Below the pieces are notes generated by a model, which worked only from the letters and a program-made list of their open reading frames with translations, was not told the DNA's origin and searched no databases. Both the position numbers and the translations under genes were made by a program. From NCBI GenBank assembly GCA_005878665.1, contig VBLR01000082.1:1-14632 (forward strand): DNA of 14,632 nt, in the 5' to 3' direction. Positions 1 through 6,649 of this stretch are shown piece after piece (within the stretch, counting starts at the first letter, position 1; every line of letters begins with the position of its first letter). Origin of the DNA: Methanobacteriota archaeon. Lineage in GTDB: Archaea > Thermoplasmatota > Thermoplasmata > RBG-16-68-12.

Positions 1-345
1 CGCCCCATAGTCGCCGAGATGCTGGAGCACCATGACGACCATCGCGAGGTCAAACGCGTCCGCTCGGAACGGGAGGCGGTGGCCGTCGCCCTCCACACAC
101 TCGAACGGACCTTTCGCGCGGGCGACACGGAGCATGGGCTCCGAGGAATCGAGGGCCACGACGCGATTCGTCAGGGAGAGGAGCTTTGCGAATCGGCCGG
201 TCCCCGCTCCGATGTCCAATACGCGCTCCCCCGTCCGCAAGCGCCCGACCTCGACGAGTCCGCGGAGCCAGAATTCGCGGTCCGTGGTCTCATCGGCTCG
301 AACGCGATCATATTCTGCCGCACGTCGCGAATAGTCAACGGCCAC
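1..345 (-). CDS. Class I SAM-dependent methyltransferase, partial (C-terminus outside window)
   Basis: The 115 visible residues form the N-terminal part of a Rossmann-fold methyltransferase of the Methyltransf_11/25 type, which transfers a methyl group from S-adenosylmethionine to an unknown substrate. Motif I, VLDIGAGTG, lies at residues 42-50 and is the SAM-binding loop. The acidic end of strand 2 is in VALDSSEPML (63-72), and motif III/IV includes EGDGHRLPF followed by DAFDLAMVVMVLQHL (85-110). An AEYDRVR segment near residue 10 is typical of this group. I chose the GTG at 345 because no in-frame start lies closer to the conserved core and a TATA-like element sits about 25 nt upstream, which fits a leaderless start. 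The gene diverges from the thiamine-binding protein at 393. Substrate and pathway cannot be told from this fragment. Confidence 0.85.
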   Translation of the reverse strand, partial: MAVDYSRRAAEYDRVRADETTDREFWLRGLVEVGRLRTGERVLDIGAGTGRFAKLLSLTNRVVALDSSEPMLRVARAKGPFECVEGDGHRLPFRADAFDLAMVVMVLQHLGDYGA

Positions 346-365
346 ACAAGTTGCAAGAGACGACC

Positions 366-375
366 GGCTTATCAG
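366..375. promoter_or_regulatory. Possible shared (bidirectional) TATA-like element
   Basis: The element GGCTTATCAG reads as CTGATAAGCC on the other strand. Its centre is about 25 nt from the GTG at 345 (minus) and about 23 nt from the ATG at 393 (plus), the distance expected between an archaeal TATA box and a leaderless start. The 47-nt spacer leaves little room for two separate promoters. Assignment is by position and A/T content only. Confidence 0.4.
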
Positions 376-392
376 GCTAGCGAGGTCGGGCG

Positions 393-701
393 ATGACGAT
401 CGCAGAATTCAGCATTACGCCGATCGGAAAAGGCGTTGGCGTCGGAGAGTACGTGGCACGCGCAGTGAACATCGTGGACCGTAGCGGCCTTCCATATCGC
501 CTGAATCCCATGGGCACCGTGATCGAGGGCTCCTTGAATGAGATTCTCGCCCTCATCGCCCGCTGCCACAAGGCCGTCGCGAAAGACTGCGAACGCGTCT
601 CGACGCTCATCAAGATCGATGACCGCAAGCGGACGTCGGGACAGCTTGATGCGAAGGTCTCAGCGGTCGAACGGCGAATCGGCCGGAAGCTCAGGACTTA
701 G
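393..701 (+). CDS. MTH1187-family thiamine-binding protein
   Basis: This 102-residue protein has the length and signature of the MTH1187/YkoF-like family (DUF77), small cytoplasmic ferredoxin-like proteins that bind thiamine or related pyrimidines and are thought to act in thiamine salvage or homeostasis. The N-terminal strand TIAEFSITPIGKG is followed by the family block SGLPYRLNPMGTVIEG at residues 31-46, and the C-terminal helix is rich in Lys and Arg. The ATG at 393 gives the usual family length and is probably leaderless, given the TATA-like element at 366-375. The last 11 nt overlap the convergent MFS gene. No other thiamine gene is visible here, so the ligand is assigned from the family alone. 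Confidence 0.88.
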   Translation: MTIAEFSITPIGKGVGVGEYVARAVNIVDRSGLPYRLNPMGTVIEGSLNEILALIARCHKAVAKDCERVSTLIKIDDRKRTSGQLDAKVSAVERRIGRKLRT

Positions 702-1887
702 CGCCCGGATTCCATAGAGACAGAGCAACCGCCGCGAAGGTCGCGGTCACCGCGCCGAAGGCGAATGTCGCCGTGGGCGCGACGGCGACCCAAAGGAACC
801 CCGCCACAAGACCTGATGCGAGCTTGACGGTACCGACGCTTGTATGGTATGCGCCCAGGACCGTCGCCTTGATATCCGAGGGGGCGAAGTCCGCGACGAG
901 CGCGCGCTGGGTCCCCTCCGCCATCCCGTATTCCAGGCCGTACAGGATGAACGCGACGACAAGGACTGCGAGCGCATCCGAGAGTACGAGGAGGGTCGTC
1001 ATCGCGATGAACGCGACGTATCCGACCAACACGACCGGTTTCCGGCCGACTCGGTCGGAGAGGATTCCCGCGGGGAATGCGTGGACGGCGTAGACGATGT
1101 TGTACAGGACGTAGAGGAGAATCACGACCACGGTGCCGTTCGATTGGCCCGCGCGCAGCAGGAGGAACGCGTATGAAAAGTCCGCGAAGGAGAACAGACT
1201 CGCGATCGCGATGAACGTCAAGAGCGGTCGCGGGATGCCGCGAAACGTCACCCGAAGAGGATGTTTCGGTGCAGGCGCCCGCGCCGGTTCGCGGACGAAT
1301 AGGACGATCAGGACGGAGAGGGCCGCGGGGATCGCTGCCAACAAGAGGATGCTGCGATACTGGTCCGCGACGTTCAGGGAGGCCAAGACAGTTCCGAGGA
1401 GGACGAGGGTCACAATCGGGCCCGCGATTGCGCCGGCGGTGTCCATGCTCCGATGGAGGCCGAAGGCCTTCCCGCGGGTCTCGGGAGGTGTCGATTCCGT
1501 GAGGAGCGCGTCCCGGGGAGCATCTCGCACGCCTTTCCCCGTCCGCTCGACAATCCGCAAACCGATGAACTCGGGCCAGCTCCGCGCGAATGGAAAGAGG
1601 GTTTTCATCACCGTGGACAGCGCGTAGCCGGCGCCGACGAACCGCTTTCGCTTCCCCGCGATGTCGGAGAACCGCCCGGAAAGGATCTTCATGAACGAGA
1701 CGACGCTGTCCGAAAAGCCTTCCTCGATCCCCACGATGAGGGCGTTCGCTCCGAGGACCTGAATCAGGAAGAACGGCAGGATCGGCAAGATCATTTCGCT
1801 GCTGATGTCCGTGAAAAGGGACACGACCCCGAGGATGACGACATTCGCGGTGAGTCCGTAGGCCAGGGATCGGCGAGGGGTAGCCAT
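691..1887 (-). CDS. MFS transporter
   Basis: The 398-residue product is a major facilitator superfamily permease of the inner membrane with about 12 hydrophobic segments. The loop motif between helices 2 and 3 reads GRFSDIAGKRKR (71-82), and its counterpart in the second half is GILSDRVGRKP (274-284). Between these lies RTGKGVRDAPRDALL (115-129), a block shared by a subgroup of archaeal and bacterial MFS proteins of unknown substrate. A longer reading frame begins at 1929, but the ATG at 1887 fits better: it starts just before the first membrane segment and lies 4 nt after the stop of the Ca2+/H+ exchanger. The two genes therefore probably share one transcript. The 3' end overlaps the convergent thiamine-binding gene by 11 nt. 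Substrate unknown; efflux is plausible but unproven. Confidence 0.85.
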   Translation of the reverse strand: MATPRRSLAYGLTANVVILGVVSLFTDISSEMILPILPFFLIQVLGANALIVGIEEGFSDSVVSFMKILSGRFSDIAGKRKRFVGAGYALSTVMKTLFPFARSWPEFIGLRIVERTGKGVRDAPRDALLTESTPPETRGKAFGLHRSMDTAGAIAGPIVTLVLLGTVLASLNVADQYRSILLLAAIPAALSVLIVLFVREPARAPAPKHPLRVTFRGIPRPLLTFIAIASLFSFADFSYAFLLLRAGQSNGTVVVILLYVLYNIVYAVHAFPAGILSDRVGRKPVVLVGYVAFIAMTTLLVLSDALAVLVVAFILYGLEYGMAEGTQRALVADFAPSDIKATVLGAYHTSVGTVKLASGLVAGFLWVAVAPTATFAFGAVTATFAAVALSLWNPGAKS

Positions 1888-1891
1888 GGGC

Positions 1892-2971
1892 TCACGGCGG
1901 AGGCGGATGGAACAAGAACGCCACAGCAATCACGGCGTACACCATGACGAGCAATGCGCCCTCGTACCAGTTGCTTCGACCGTCGGAGATGACGGCGGCG
2001 ACGACGGCTGTCGCCAGGGCCAACGACGCGAGCTCGAAGATTTCAAAGTCGAGCGTCATGACCTTGGCGGTCAGCAGGGACACGAAGACGAGGATCGGCG
2101 CCACGAACAACGCGACCTGGGTCGTCGAGGTCGTCGCGACGGCGACGCTCAGTTCCATCTTGTTTCTCCAGGCCATGAGGACCGCGCTGCCGTGTTCCGC
2201 GGCGTTCCCGACGATCGCCACGATGATGACTCCGACAAAGAGTTCGGTCAGTCCAAGGCTCTGCCGCGCCGTTTCCAGGGAGCCGACCAGGATCTCGCTC
2301 TCGACTGCGACGAGGACCGTCGAGACCACGAGGACGCTCAGGGCGAATCGTTTCTCCCAACGCGGCTTCTCAACGACCTCGCTTACCGGATTGAAGATGT
2401 CCCGATGCGTGCGCAGGGAGAAGAACAAACCGAACACGTACGCCAGGAGCAGGATCCCGGCGATGCCCAGGCTCATCTCTTCGAGCGTCACGCCGGACCG
2501 GATGCCCGTCGAGAGCACATACAGGGCGGGCATGACAAGCCCGATCACCGCGACGACGAGCATCGTGATCTGGATTCCGGACGCCTCGCGGGAGAAGTGC
2601 TGCACCTTGTACTTCACGCCGCCCGCGAGCATGCTCAGGCCGAGGACCAACAGAAGGTTCCCGACAATCGAGCCGGTGAGCGATGCCTTCACCACCTCGG
2701 TCAGGCCGCGCGACAGCGCAAAGATCGCGATGATGAGCTCCGTCGCGTTCCCGAACGTCGCGTTGAGCAGACCGCCGACGCCGGGGCCCGCGTGTTTGCC
2801 GAGTTCCTCCGTGGCGAGCCCGAGGAACCACGCGAGCGGGACGATGGCGAGACCCGCGGCCGCGAAGACGATGACGCCAGGCCCGAGGATCAGGTCGAGG
2901 ATCCAACTCACCGGAACGAAGAGGCCCAGCAGGAGGGCCCAGGTGTAAGCCCGCAATGGCGCGACGTCCAT
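1892..2971 (-). CDS. Ca2+/H+ antiporter of the CaCA superfamily (CAX type)
   Basis: This 359-residue integral membrane protein matches cation/proton exchangers of the CAX/ChaA branch, which export Ca2+ in exchange for protons. The two inverted alpha repeats are clear: NATFGNATELI at residues 70-80, and GNAAEHGSAVLMAWRNKMEL from residue 255, followed by an ATTSTTQVALFVAP segment. E78 and E259 are the expected ion-coordinating acidic residues. About ten or eleven hydrophobic segments flank them, with a short charged loop near residues 186-208 dividing the halves. The ATG at 2971 is preceded by a TATA-like GTTAAGAAC about 26 nt upstream and no Shine-Dalgarno site, so the mRNA is probably leaderless. 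It is the first gene of a two-gene operon with the MFS transporter. Cation preference cannot be fixed from sequence alone. Confidence 0.9.
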   Translation of the reverse strand: MDVAPLRAYTWALLLGLFVPVSWILDLILGPGVIVFAAAGLAIVPLAWFLGLATEELGKHAGPGVGGLLNATFGNATELIIAIFALSRGLTEVVKASLTGSIVGNLLLVLGLSMLAGGVKYKVQHFSREASGIQITMLVVAVIGLVMPALYVLSTGIRSGVTLEEMSLGIAGILLLAYVFGLFFSLRTHRDIFNPVSEVVEKPRWEKRFALSVLVVSTVLVAVESEILVGSLETARQSLGLTELFVGVIIVAIVGNAAEHGSAVLMAWRNKMELSVAVATTSTTQVALFVAPILVFVSLLTAKVMTLDFEIFELASLALATAVVAAVISDGRSNWYEGALLVMVYAVIAVAFLFHPPPP

Positions 2972-2992
2972 CGCGCCCAGAAATGTCCGATT

Positions 2993-3001
2993 GTTCTTAA
3001 C
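2993..3001 (-). promoter_or_regulatory. TATA-like promoter element of the Ca2+/H+ exchanger gene
   Basis: On the minus strand GTTAAGAAC is centred about 26 nt upstream of the ATG at 2971, in the divergent spacer with nnr. Spacing suggests leaderless transcription. Confidence 0.45.
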
Positions 3002-3013
3002 CCCGCGGGCAAC

Positions 3014-3022
3014 GTTTAACTA
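3014..3022 (+). promoter_or_regulatory. TATA-like promoter element of nnr
   Basis: GTTTAACTA is centred about 27 nt upstream of the ATG at 3045 inside G+C-rich sequence. No Shine-Dalgarno site is present, consistent with a leaderless transcript. Confidence 0.5.
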
Positions 3023-3044
3023 GCGTCGGCCGGATGCGCGCGCG

Positions 3045-4481
3045 ATGATTTCTCCGGCGGAGATGCGCGTCCTCGATCGGAACGCCCAATACTTCGGCGT
3101 CTCGATCCTGGAGCTGATGGAGAACGCCGGGAAAGCCGTCGCCGACGCAGCGCGCTCCGAGTTCGGCGGGGCCGGAAAGAACGTCCTCGTGCTCTGCGGC
3201 ACCGGGAACAACGGCGGAGATGGCCTCGTGGCCGCCCGCCACCTCGCGAAAGAGGCTCGGGTCACGGCCCTCCTCGCGCGATCGCCGGACCAGTTTGCCA
3301 CCCCGGAGGCCGCGACGAACTTCGAGCGACTGAGGGACGTGCAGATCCTGGCGGGACTCGACAAGAGCGAGGAAGCGATCGCGGCCGCAGACCTGTTGAT
3401 CGACGCCCTCCTCGGGATCGGGGTGGATGGCCCTCTCCGCGAGCCGTACGCGGCGCTCATCCGCCAGATGAACGCCTCCGGGAAACCGATCCTCAGCGTG
3501 GACGTCCCGAGCGGTTTCGGGACGGACCTGGCCGTCCGATCGACTGTCACGGTCACACTCCATGATGTGAAGGAAGGGATGACGTCCGAGAACTCGGGAC
3601 GAATCCGCGTGGCGGACATCGGGATCCCCGCGAAGATCGCCGCGATGATCGGGCCCGGCGAGTTCACCCTCTACCCCGTGCCGAAGGCGACGAGCCACAA
3701 GGGTCAGAACGGACGCGTCCTCGTGATCGCGGGCGGACCGTACACGGGCGCTCCCGCGCTCGTCGGATATGGCGCCCTGGGCGTCGGCGCAGATCTCATC
3801 CACGTCGCGACGCCGGCCTCGGCGGCTTCGGTCGTCGCATCGTATTCGCCCATGTTCATCGTGCATCCGCTCGTCGGCCACCGTCTCCTTCGGGAGGATA
3901 TGCGACAGATCGTCGACTTGGCTTCGCGCGCCGATGCGGTCGCGATCGGTCCCGGACTCGGCGATGCCCAGGGAACCCTCGACGCCGTGAAGGAAATCGT
4001 GCGGAGCGTCTCGCTGCCGCTCGTCGTGGACGCGGACGCGATCCGCGCGGTCGCTGCGGATCCGAAGTGTCTCGCCGGGAAACGCGCGGTCATCACGCCG
4101 CACTCCCGGGAATTCCAGACGCTGACGGGCAAGGCCCTTCCGGATGTCCCCGAGGAACGGGCCGAGTTCGTCCGCGAGGCGGCGAAGGCGTTCGGCGCCA
4201 CGATCCTGCTCAAGGGCCACGTGGACATCGTGACCGACGGCGTGCGGGTCAAGTTCAACTACACCGGGAATCCAGGGATGACCGTCGGCGGGACCGGCGA
4301 CGTCCTGTGCGGCGTCGTGGCGGGGTTCATGTCGAAGGGGATGTCCGCGTTCGATGCCGCCCGCCTGGCCGCCTTCACGAACGGGTACGCCGGCGATCTC
4401 GCCTTCAAGGTCAAGAGCTACGGATTGACGTCGGTCGAGGTCGCCGATAACCTGGGCCGGGTCCTCTCGGAGTTTCTCTGA
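3045..4481 (+). CDS. nnr: Bifunctional NAD(P)H-hydrate epimerase / ADP-dependent NAD(P)H-hydrate dehydratase
   Basis: The enzyme repairs hydrated, inactive NADH and NADPH. The N-terminal YjeF_N domain (about residues 1-210) interconverts the R and S hydrates; it shows the phosphate loop CGTGNNGGDG (51-60), DALLGIG (120-126) and SVDVPSG (151-157). The C-terminal ribokinase-like domain (about 218-478) dehydrates the S form using ADP in most prokaryotes; it shows VLVIAGGPYTGAP (225-237), VVDADAI (327-333), TPHSREF (351-357) and the NPGMTVGGTGDVL block (409-421), with the likely catalytic Asp at 419. At 478 residues it has the normal length for the fused form common in archaea and bacteria. The ATG at 3045 follows a TATA-like element by about 27 nt. 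It is divergent from the exchanger operon and 66 nt ahead of the metallophosphoesterase. Confidence 0.95.
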   Translation: MISPAEMRVLDRNAQYFGVSILELMENAGKAVADAARSEFGGAGKNVLVLCGTGNNGGDGLVAARHLAKEARVTALLARSPDQFATPEAATNFERLRDVQILAGLDKSEEAIAAADLLIDALLGIGVDGPLREPYAALIRQMNASGKPILSVDVPSGFGTDLAVRSTVTVTLHDVKEGMTSENSGRIRVADIGIPAKIAAMIGPGEFTLYPVPKATSHKGQNGRVLVIAGGPYTGAPALVGYGALGVGADLIHVATPASAASVVASYSPMFIVHPLVGHRLLREDMRQIVDLASRADAVAIGPGLGDAQGTLDAVKEIVRSVSLPLVVDADAIRAVAADPKCLAGKRAVITPHSREFQTLTGKALPDVPEERAEFVREAAKAFGATILLKGHVDIVTDGVRVKFNYTGNPGMTVGGTGDVLCGVVAGFMSKGMSAFDAARLAAFTNGYAGDLAFKVKSYGLTSVEVADNLGRVLSEFL

Positions 4482-4517
4482 GCCCGTCGGCCGAGCGGAA
4501 TTTCCGACTCGGCACAA

Positions 4518-4526
4518 CCATTAAGC
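4518..4526 (+). promoter_or_regulatory. TATA-like promoter element of the metallophosphoesterase gene
   Basis: CCATTAAGC is centred about 26 nt upstream of the GTG at 4548. It supports that GTG as a leaderless start and suggests the gene is transcribed separately from nnr. Confidence 0.45.
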
Positions 4527-4547
4527 AGACCCGCCCTTGGAGCCGCC

Positions 4548-5318
4548 GTGGATCTGGAGCCCGTCCCCGACGAGCCCGCGCTCATGGCGGACGACATCCT
4601 CGTCGTGGCGGACCTGCACATCGGAATCGAGGAAGAACTGCACGAGAAAGGGATCCGGGTCCCGAGCCGTGCCGAGGTGATGGGGCGAAAGCTCATCGAC
4701 CTGGCCGATCGCCGAGGCGCGAGCCGACTCGTCATCCTCGGCGACGTGAAGCATCTCGTGCCGAAGATGGCCTCTCGGGAGCGGCGCGACGTCTACGTGT
4801 TCTTTCGCGATCTTGCACCGACGTTCCGGGAAATGTACATCGCCCAGGGGAACCACGACGGCATGCTGAAGAACATCGTCCCTCGCACCGTGCGCTTCAA
4901 GCCCGCGTACGGTTTCCGAATCGGGGACGTCGGGTTCTGTCACGGCCACGCCTGGCCCTACAAGAAGGTCATGGAAGGATCCGTCCTCGTCATGGGGCAC
5001 AACCATCCTGCGGCGGCGTTTCGCGATGCGATGGGGTCTCGACAGATTGTCCCGTGCTGGATGCGGGTGCCATTCCTCCGAAAGCACAAACGATACCCTC
5101 GGCTCCCGAAAGAGGCGATCGTCGTGCCCTCGTTCAACGAACTCTGCGGTGGCATGCCCGTGAACGATGTCCGGGCGCGATTCATCGGGCCCCTCTTCGA
5201 CGAGGACCTCGTTCGGGTCGAAGACGCATCCGTGCACCTCCTCGATGGGACGAACCTTGGACGATTGCGAGACATCAAGGTCGACCTGGGCTTTCGGCCG
5301 GAGGACTATCGGCAGTGA
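4548..5318 (+). CDS. Metallophosphoesterase, ICC/SbcD-related (COG1407-like)
   Basis: The 256-residue protein carries all the metal-binding blocks of calcineurin-like phosphoesterases: DLHIG with D22 and H24, GDVKH with D66, GNHDG with N102 and H103, CHGH with H132 and H134, and GHNHP with H151 and H153. The GDVKH form, with Lys-His after the Asp, is characteristic of the archaeal SbcD-related ICC-like group (COG1407), predicted phosphodiesterases of unknown physiological substrate that occur near DNA repair genes in some genomes. No helicase or nuclease partner is seen here. The GTG at 4548 is about 26 nt from a TATA-like element. A small membrane protein gene starts 13 nt after its stop behind a Shine-Dalgarno site, so the two are probably co-transcribed. 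The family is secure; the substrate is unknown. Confidence 0.9.
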   Translation: MDLEPVPDEPALMADDILVVADLHIGIEEELHEKGIRVPSRAEVMGRKLIDLADRRGASRLVILGDVKHLVPKMASRERRDVYVFFRDLAPTFREMYIAQGNHDGMLKNIVPRTVRFKPAYGFRIGDVGFCHGHAWPYKKVMEGSVLVMGHNHPAAAFRDAMGSRQIVPCWMRVPFLRKHKRYPRLPKEAIVVPSFNELCGGMPVNDVRARFIGPLFDEDLVRVEDASVHLLDGTNLGRLRDIKVDLGFRPEDYRQ

Positions 5319-5331
5319 GGTGGGAGGCGCG

Positions 5332-5685
5332 ATGCGGTGGAAGTGGCGGGTGGGTTTCCTTCTAATCGCGGCGCTCGAGATTCCCTTCCTGCTATGGATT
5401 TCGACCGCGATGGCAGCGCCACCAGAAATCCTCCTGTACGCGGGCGGCATCCTCGCTCTGGTCCTGATGGCGATGCTCCTCGTCCGGCCTCTCTTGTTCA
5501 TGCTTCTGATCGTATGGCTCGGAGGCCTCATGGGCTCGGCATGGTACTTCGTCCGATTTCTGCCGCCGACCGCCGCGCTCGGACTGGGAGCGACTCTGTC
5601 CACAATCGTCTCGGCGGTAGGTGCACCACTCGGGTTTCGCACACTCAAGTTCGTCGTAAGACAGCGGCTGTGGATCAGGCACTGA
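5332..5685 (+). CDS. Small integral membrane protein, unknown function
   Basis: I do not recognise a family. The 117-residue product begins with a basic MRWKWR segment and then has hydrophobic stretches at about residues 7-27, 32-66 (long enough for two helices) and 78-97, ending in a basic tail, VVRQRLWIRH. The positive ends suggest both lie on the cytoplasmic side of the membrane. The ATG at 5332 was chosen because a GGGAGG Shine-Dalgarno sequence (5322-5327) lies just upstream and the hydrophobic sequence begins right after it; the frame upstream is the out-of-frame end of the metallophosphoesterase. The 13-nt spacing to that gene implies an operon and a possible shared role. It ends 12 nt before the convergent tRNA gene. 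Confidence 0.75.
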   Translation: MRWKWRVGFLLIAALEIPFLLWISTAMAAPPEILLYAGGILALVLMAMLLVRPLLFMLLIVWLGGLMGSAWYFVRFLPPTAALGLGATLSTIVSAVGAPLGFRTLKFVVRQRLWIRH

Positions 5686-5696
5686 CGGGAAACCGA

Positions 5697-5769
5697 TGGG
5701 CCCGGCCGGAATTGAACCGACGACCTCGACTTTGTAAGAGTCGCATCATAACCACTAGACCACGGGCCC
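5697..5769 (-). tRNA. tRNA-Val (anticodon UAC)
   Basis: The 73-nt minus-strand sequence folds as a cloverleaf. The acceptor stem GGGCCCG pairs perfectly with CGGGCCC, the discriminator base is A, and no CCA is encoded. The anticodon stem CGACT/AGTCG encloses the loop CTTACAA, giving anticodon UAC, which reads valine GUA and GUG codons. The T arm has stem GTCGG/CCGGC and loop TTCAATT. The D arm, GTCT to TGAT around an AGTGGTTA loop, is weaker, with one U-U opposition and a G-U pair. No intron is present. A TATA-like element lies about 28 nt upstream. Confidence 0.95.
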
Positions 5770-5793
5770 GCGGGCGCGAAGGACCGCGGCACT

Positions 5794-5802
5794 CATTAAG
5801 GC
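5794..5802 (-). promoter_or_regulatory. TATA-like promoter element of tRNA-Val
   Basis: On the minus strand GCCTTAATG is centred about 28 nt upstream of the tRNA 5' end, in the 45-nt gap after the roadblock gene. This allows the tRNA to be transcribed on its own. Confidence 0.5.
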
Positions 5803-5814
5803 TTCCCGGATCGC

Positions 5815-6171
5815 TCAGTCCACGTCCTTCGCAGCCGCCTGCGCGAATCGCGAAATCGCCGAATCGAGATCGGAGACCACGCGCTCGGGCGGTACGACGA
5901 GCACCACCATCGCGCGGCGCCCGATTTCCTGGATGACGACGGTCACATCGTTGGACTCGAGGAGGACGCGGTGTGGCGCGGCATGGCCCAGCTCCGTGGC
6001 AGCCGTCATGCCGGCCCCGAGGATCGCAGCGCACATGATCGAGAACGTCTCCTGCGAGACGGTCCGTGGAAGATCGGCGGCGACGATGCCACCATCCCGA
6101 TTGACGACTGCAACGGCCTCCGCCTTCGTCACGTCGCGCAGGGCGCGAACCATTTCGATCAACGCCGTCAT
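5815..6171 (-). CDS. Roadblock/LC7-domain protein
   Basis: The 118-residue product has the size and pattern of a single roadblock/LC7 domain, the fold of MglB, dynein light chain 7 and Ragulator subunits. These proteins dimerise and usually act as scaffolds or activators for small GTPases. The N-terminal helix TALIEMVRALRDV leads into AEAVAVVNRDGGIVAADLP (18-36), then a helix with CAAILGAGMTAATELG (47-62), a strand pair including RVLLESNDVTVVIQEIG (68-84) and the strand MVVLVVPP (88-95). The ATG at 6171 overlaps the V4R stop codon as ATGA and follows a GGAGGG Shine-Dalgarno sequence by 6 nt, so translation is likely coupled. A longer frame from 6222 is ignored. No GTPase gene is present in the window. 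Family assignment is strong; function is inferred. Confidence 0.88.
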   Translation of the reverse strand: MTALIEMVRALRDVTKAEAVAVVNRDGGIVAADLPRTVSQETFSIMCAAILGAGMTAATELGHAAPHRVLLESNDVTVVIQEIGRRAMVVLVVPPERVVSDLDSAISRFAQAAAKDVD

Positions 6172-6575
6172 GCGCCGCCCTCCCGTTCGAAGACGCATTC
6201 GCGACCGCCGGTGCTCACGCACTCCACTTCCGCCAAGCGCACACGATGCCTCGTCTTCGCCTCAAGCAGCTTCGAGAGAATCCCGCGAAGGCGGTGGCAC
6301 GTCTCGACGTCGCCTCCGGGCGTCGCCTCGATCGAGCCGCGCACTCTCGCCCCCGAGTCGGTGAAGAAAACCTCCTCCGCCCAGCCTCGCTCGAGGATCA
6401 CTTTCTTGCCGAACTCGAGCGGGTCTTCGCCGAGGGCCAGGTTCTTCGTGACCTCTTCCGCCAGGACCATTCCTTCCCGGAAGAAGAGGCCGTGACAGGC
6501 ATACGACATGACGCTTTCGTACAGCTTGCGGACGGAATCGAGTTCCTGTTGAGAAACCTTGACGAAACGGGCCAA
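6168..6575 (-). CDS. V4R (4-vinyl reductase-like) domain protein
   Basis: The 135-residue product is a stand-alone V4R domain, a small-molecule-binding fold related to the Bet3 subunits of eukaryotic TRAPP. The C-terminal signature is clear: RLRGILSKLL (95-104), then AEVECVSTGGRECVFE (115-130), matching the family pattern of Glu/Cys, a Gly turn and Cys-x-Phe. C93, C119 and C127 are the Cys residues often kept for metal binding in the family. The start is taken as TTG at 6575, because a TATA-like CCTTTATAG lies 29 nt upstream, no in-frame ATG or GTG is near, and the first ATG (residue 23) would remove the first helix. The gene is translationally coupled to the roadblock gene. Ligand unknown; the start codon is the least certain part. 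Confidence 0.8.
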   Translation of the reverse strand: MARFVKVSQQELDSVRKLYESVMSYACHGLFFREGMVLAEEVTKNLALGEDPLEFGKKVILERGWAEEVFFTDSGARVRGSIEATPGGDVETCHRLRGILSKLLEAKTRHRVRLAEVECVSTGGRECVFEREGGA

Positions 6576-6599
6576 TGGCCGGCCGAACCTGGGAACGGC

Positions 6600-6608
6600 C
6601 TATAAAGG
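6600..6608 (-). promoter_or_regulatory. TATA-like promoter element of the V4R-roadblock operon
   Basis: On the minus strand CCTTTATAG is centred about 29 nt upstream of the TTG at 6575 and is one of the best TATA matches in the window. It lies between the CBS gene stop (6650) and the V4R start, so the pair probably has its own promoter. Confidence 0.55.
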
Positions 6609-6649
6609 TTCCGCGGCGGTTATCCGTGAATCCCGCCGATCGGCAAGCC

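Noticed and set aside
1886..3019. A 377-codon plus-strand frame opposite the exchanger gene
   Set aside because: The minus-strand product has clear CAX repeats and membrane helices, whereas the plus-strand product is an Asp/Arg/Glu/Gln-rich sequence typical of an antisense shadow.
2997..4517. A 506-codon open frame on the minus strand opposite nnr
   Set aside because: It is the antisense of a complete, motif-rich nnr gene. High G+C makes such long shadow frames common, and its translation is low-complexity, rich in Arg, Asp and His, with no recognisable domain.
4521..5792. A 423-codon minus-strand frame across the metallophosphoesterase, small membrane gene and tRNA
   Set aside because: It runs through a tRNA and lies opposite two supported genes; no domain is visible.
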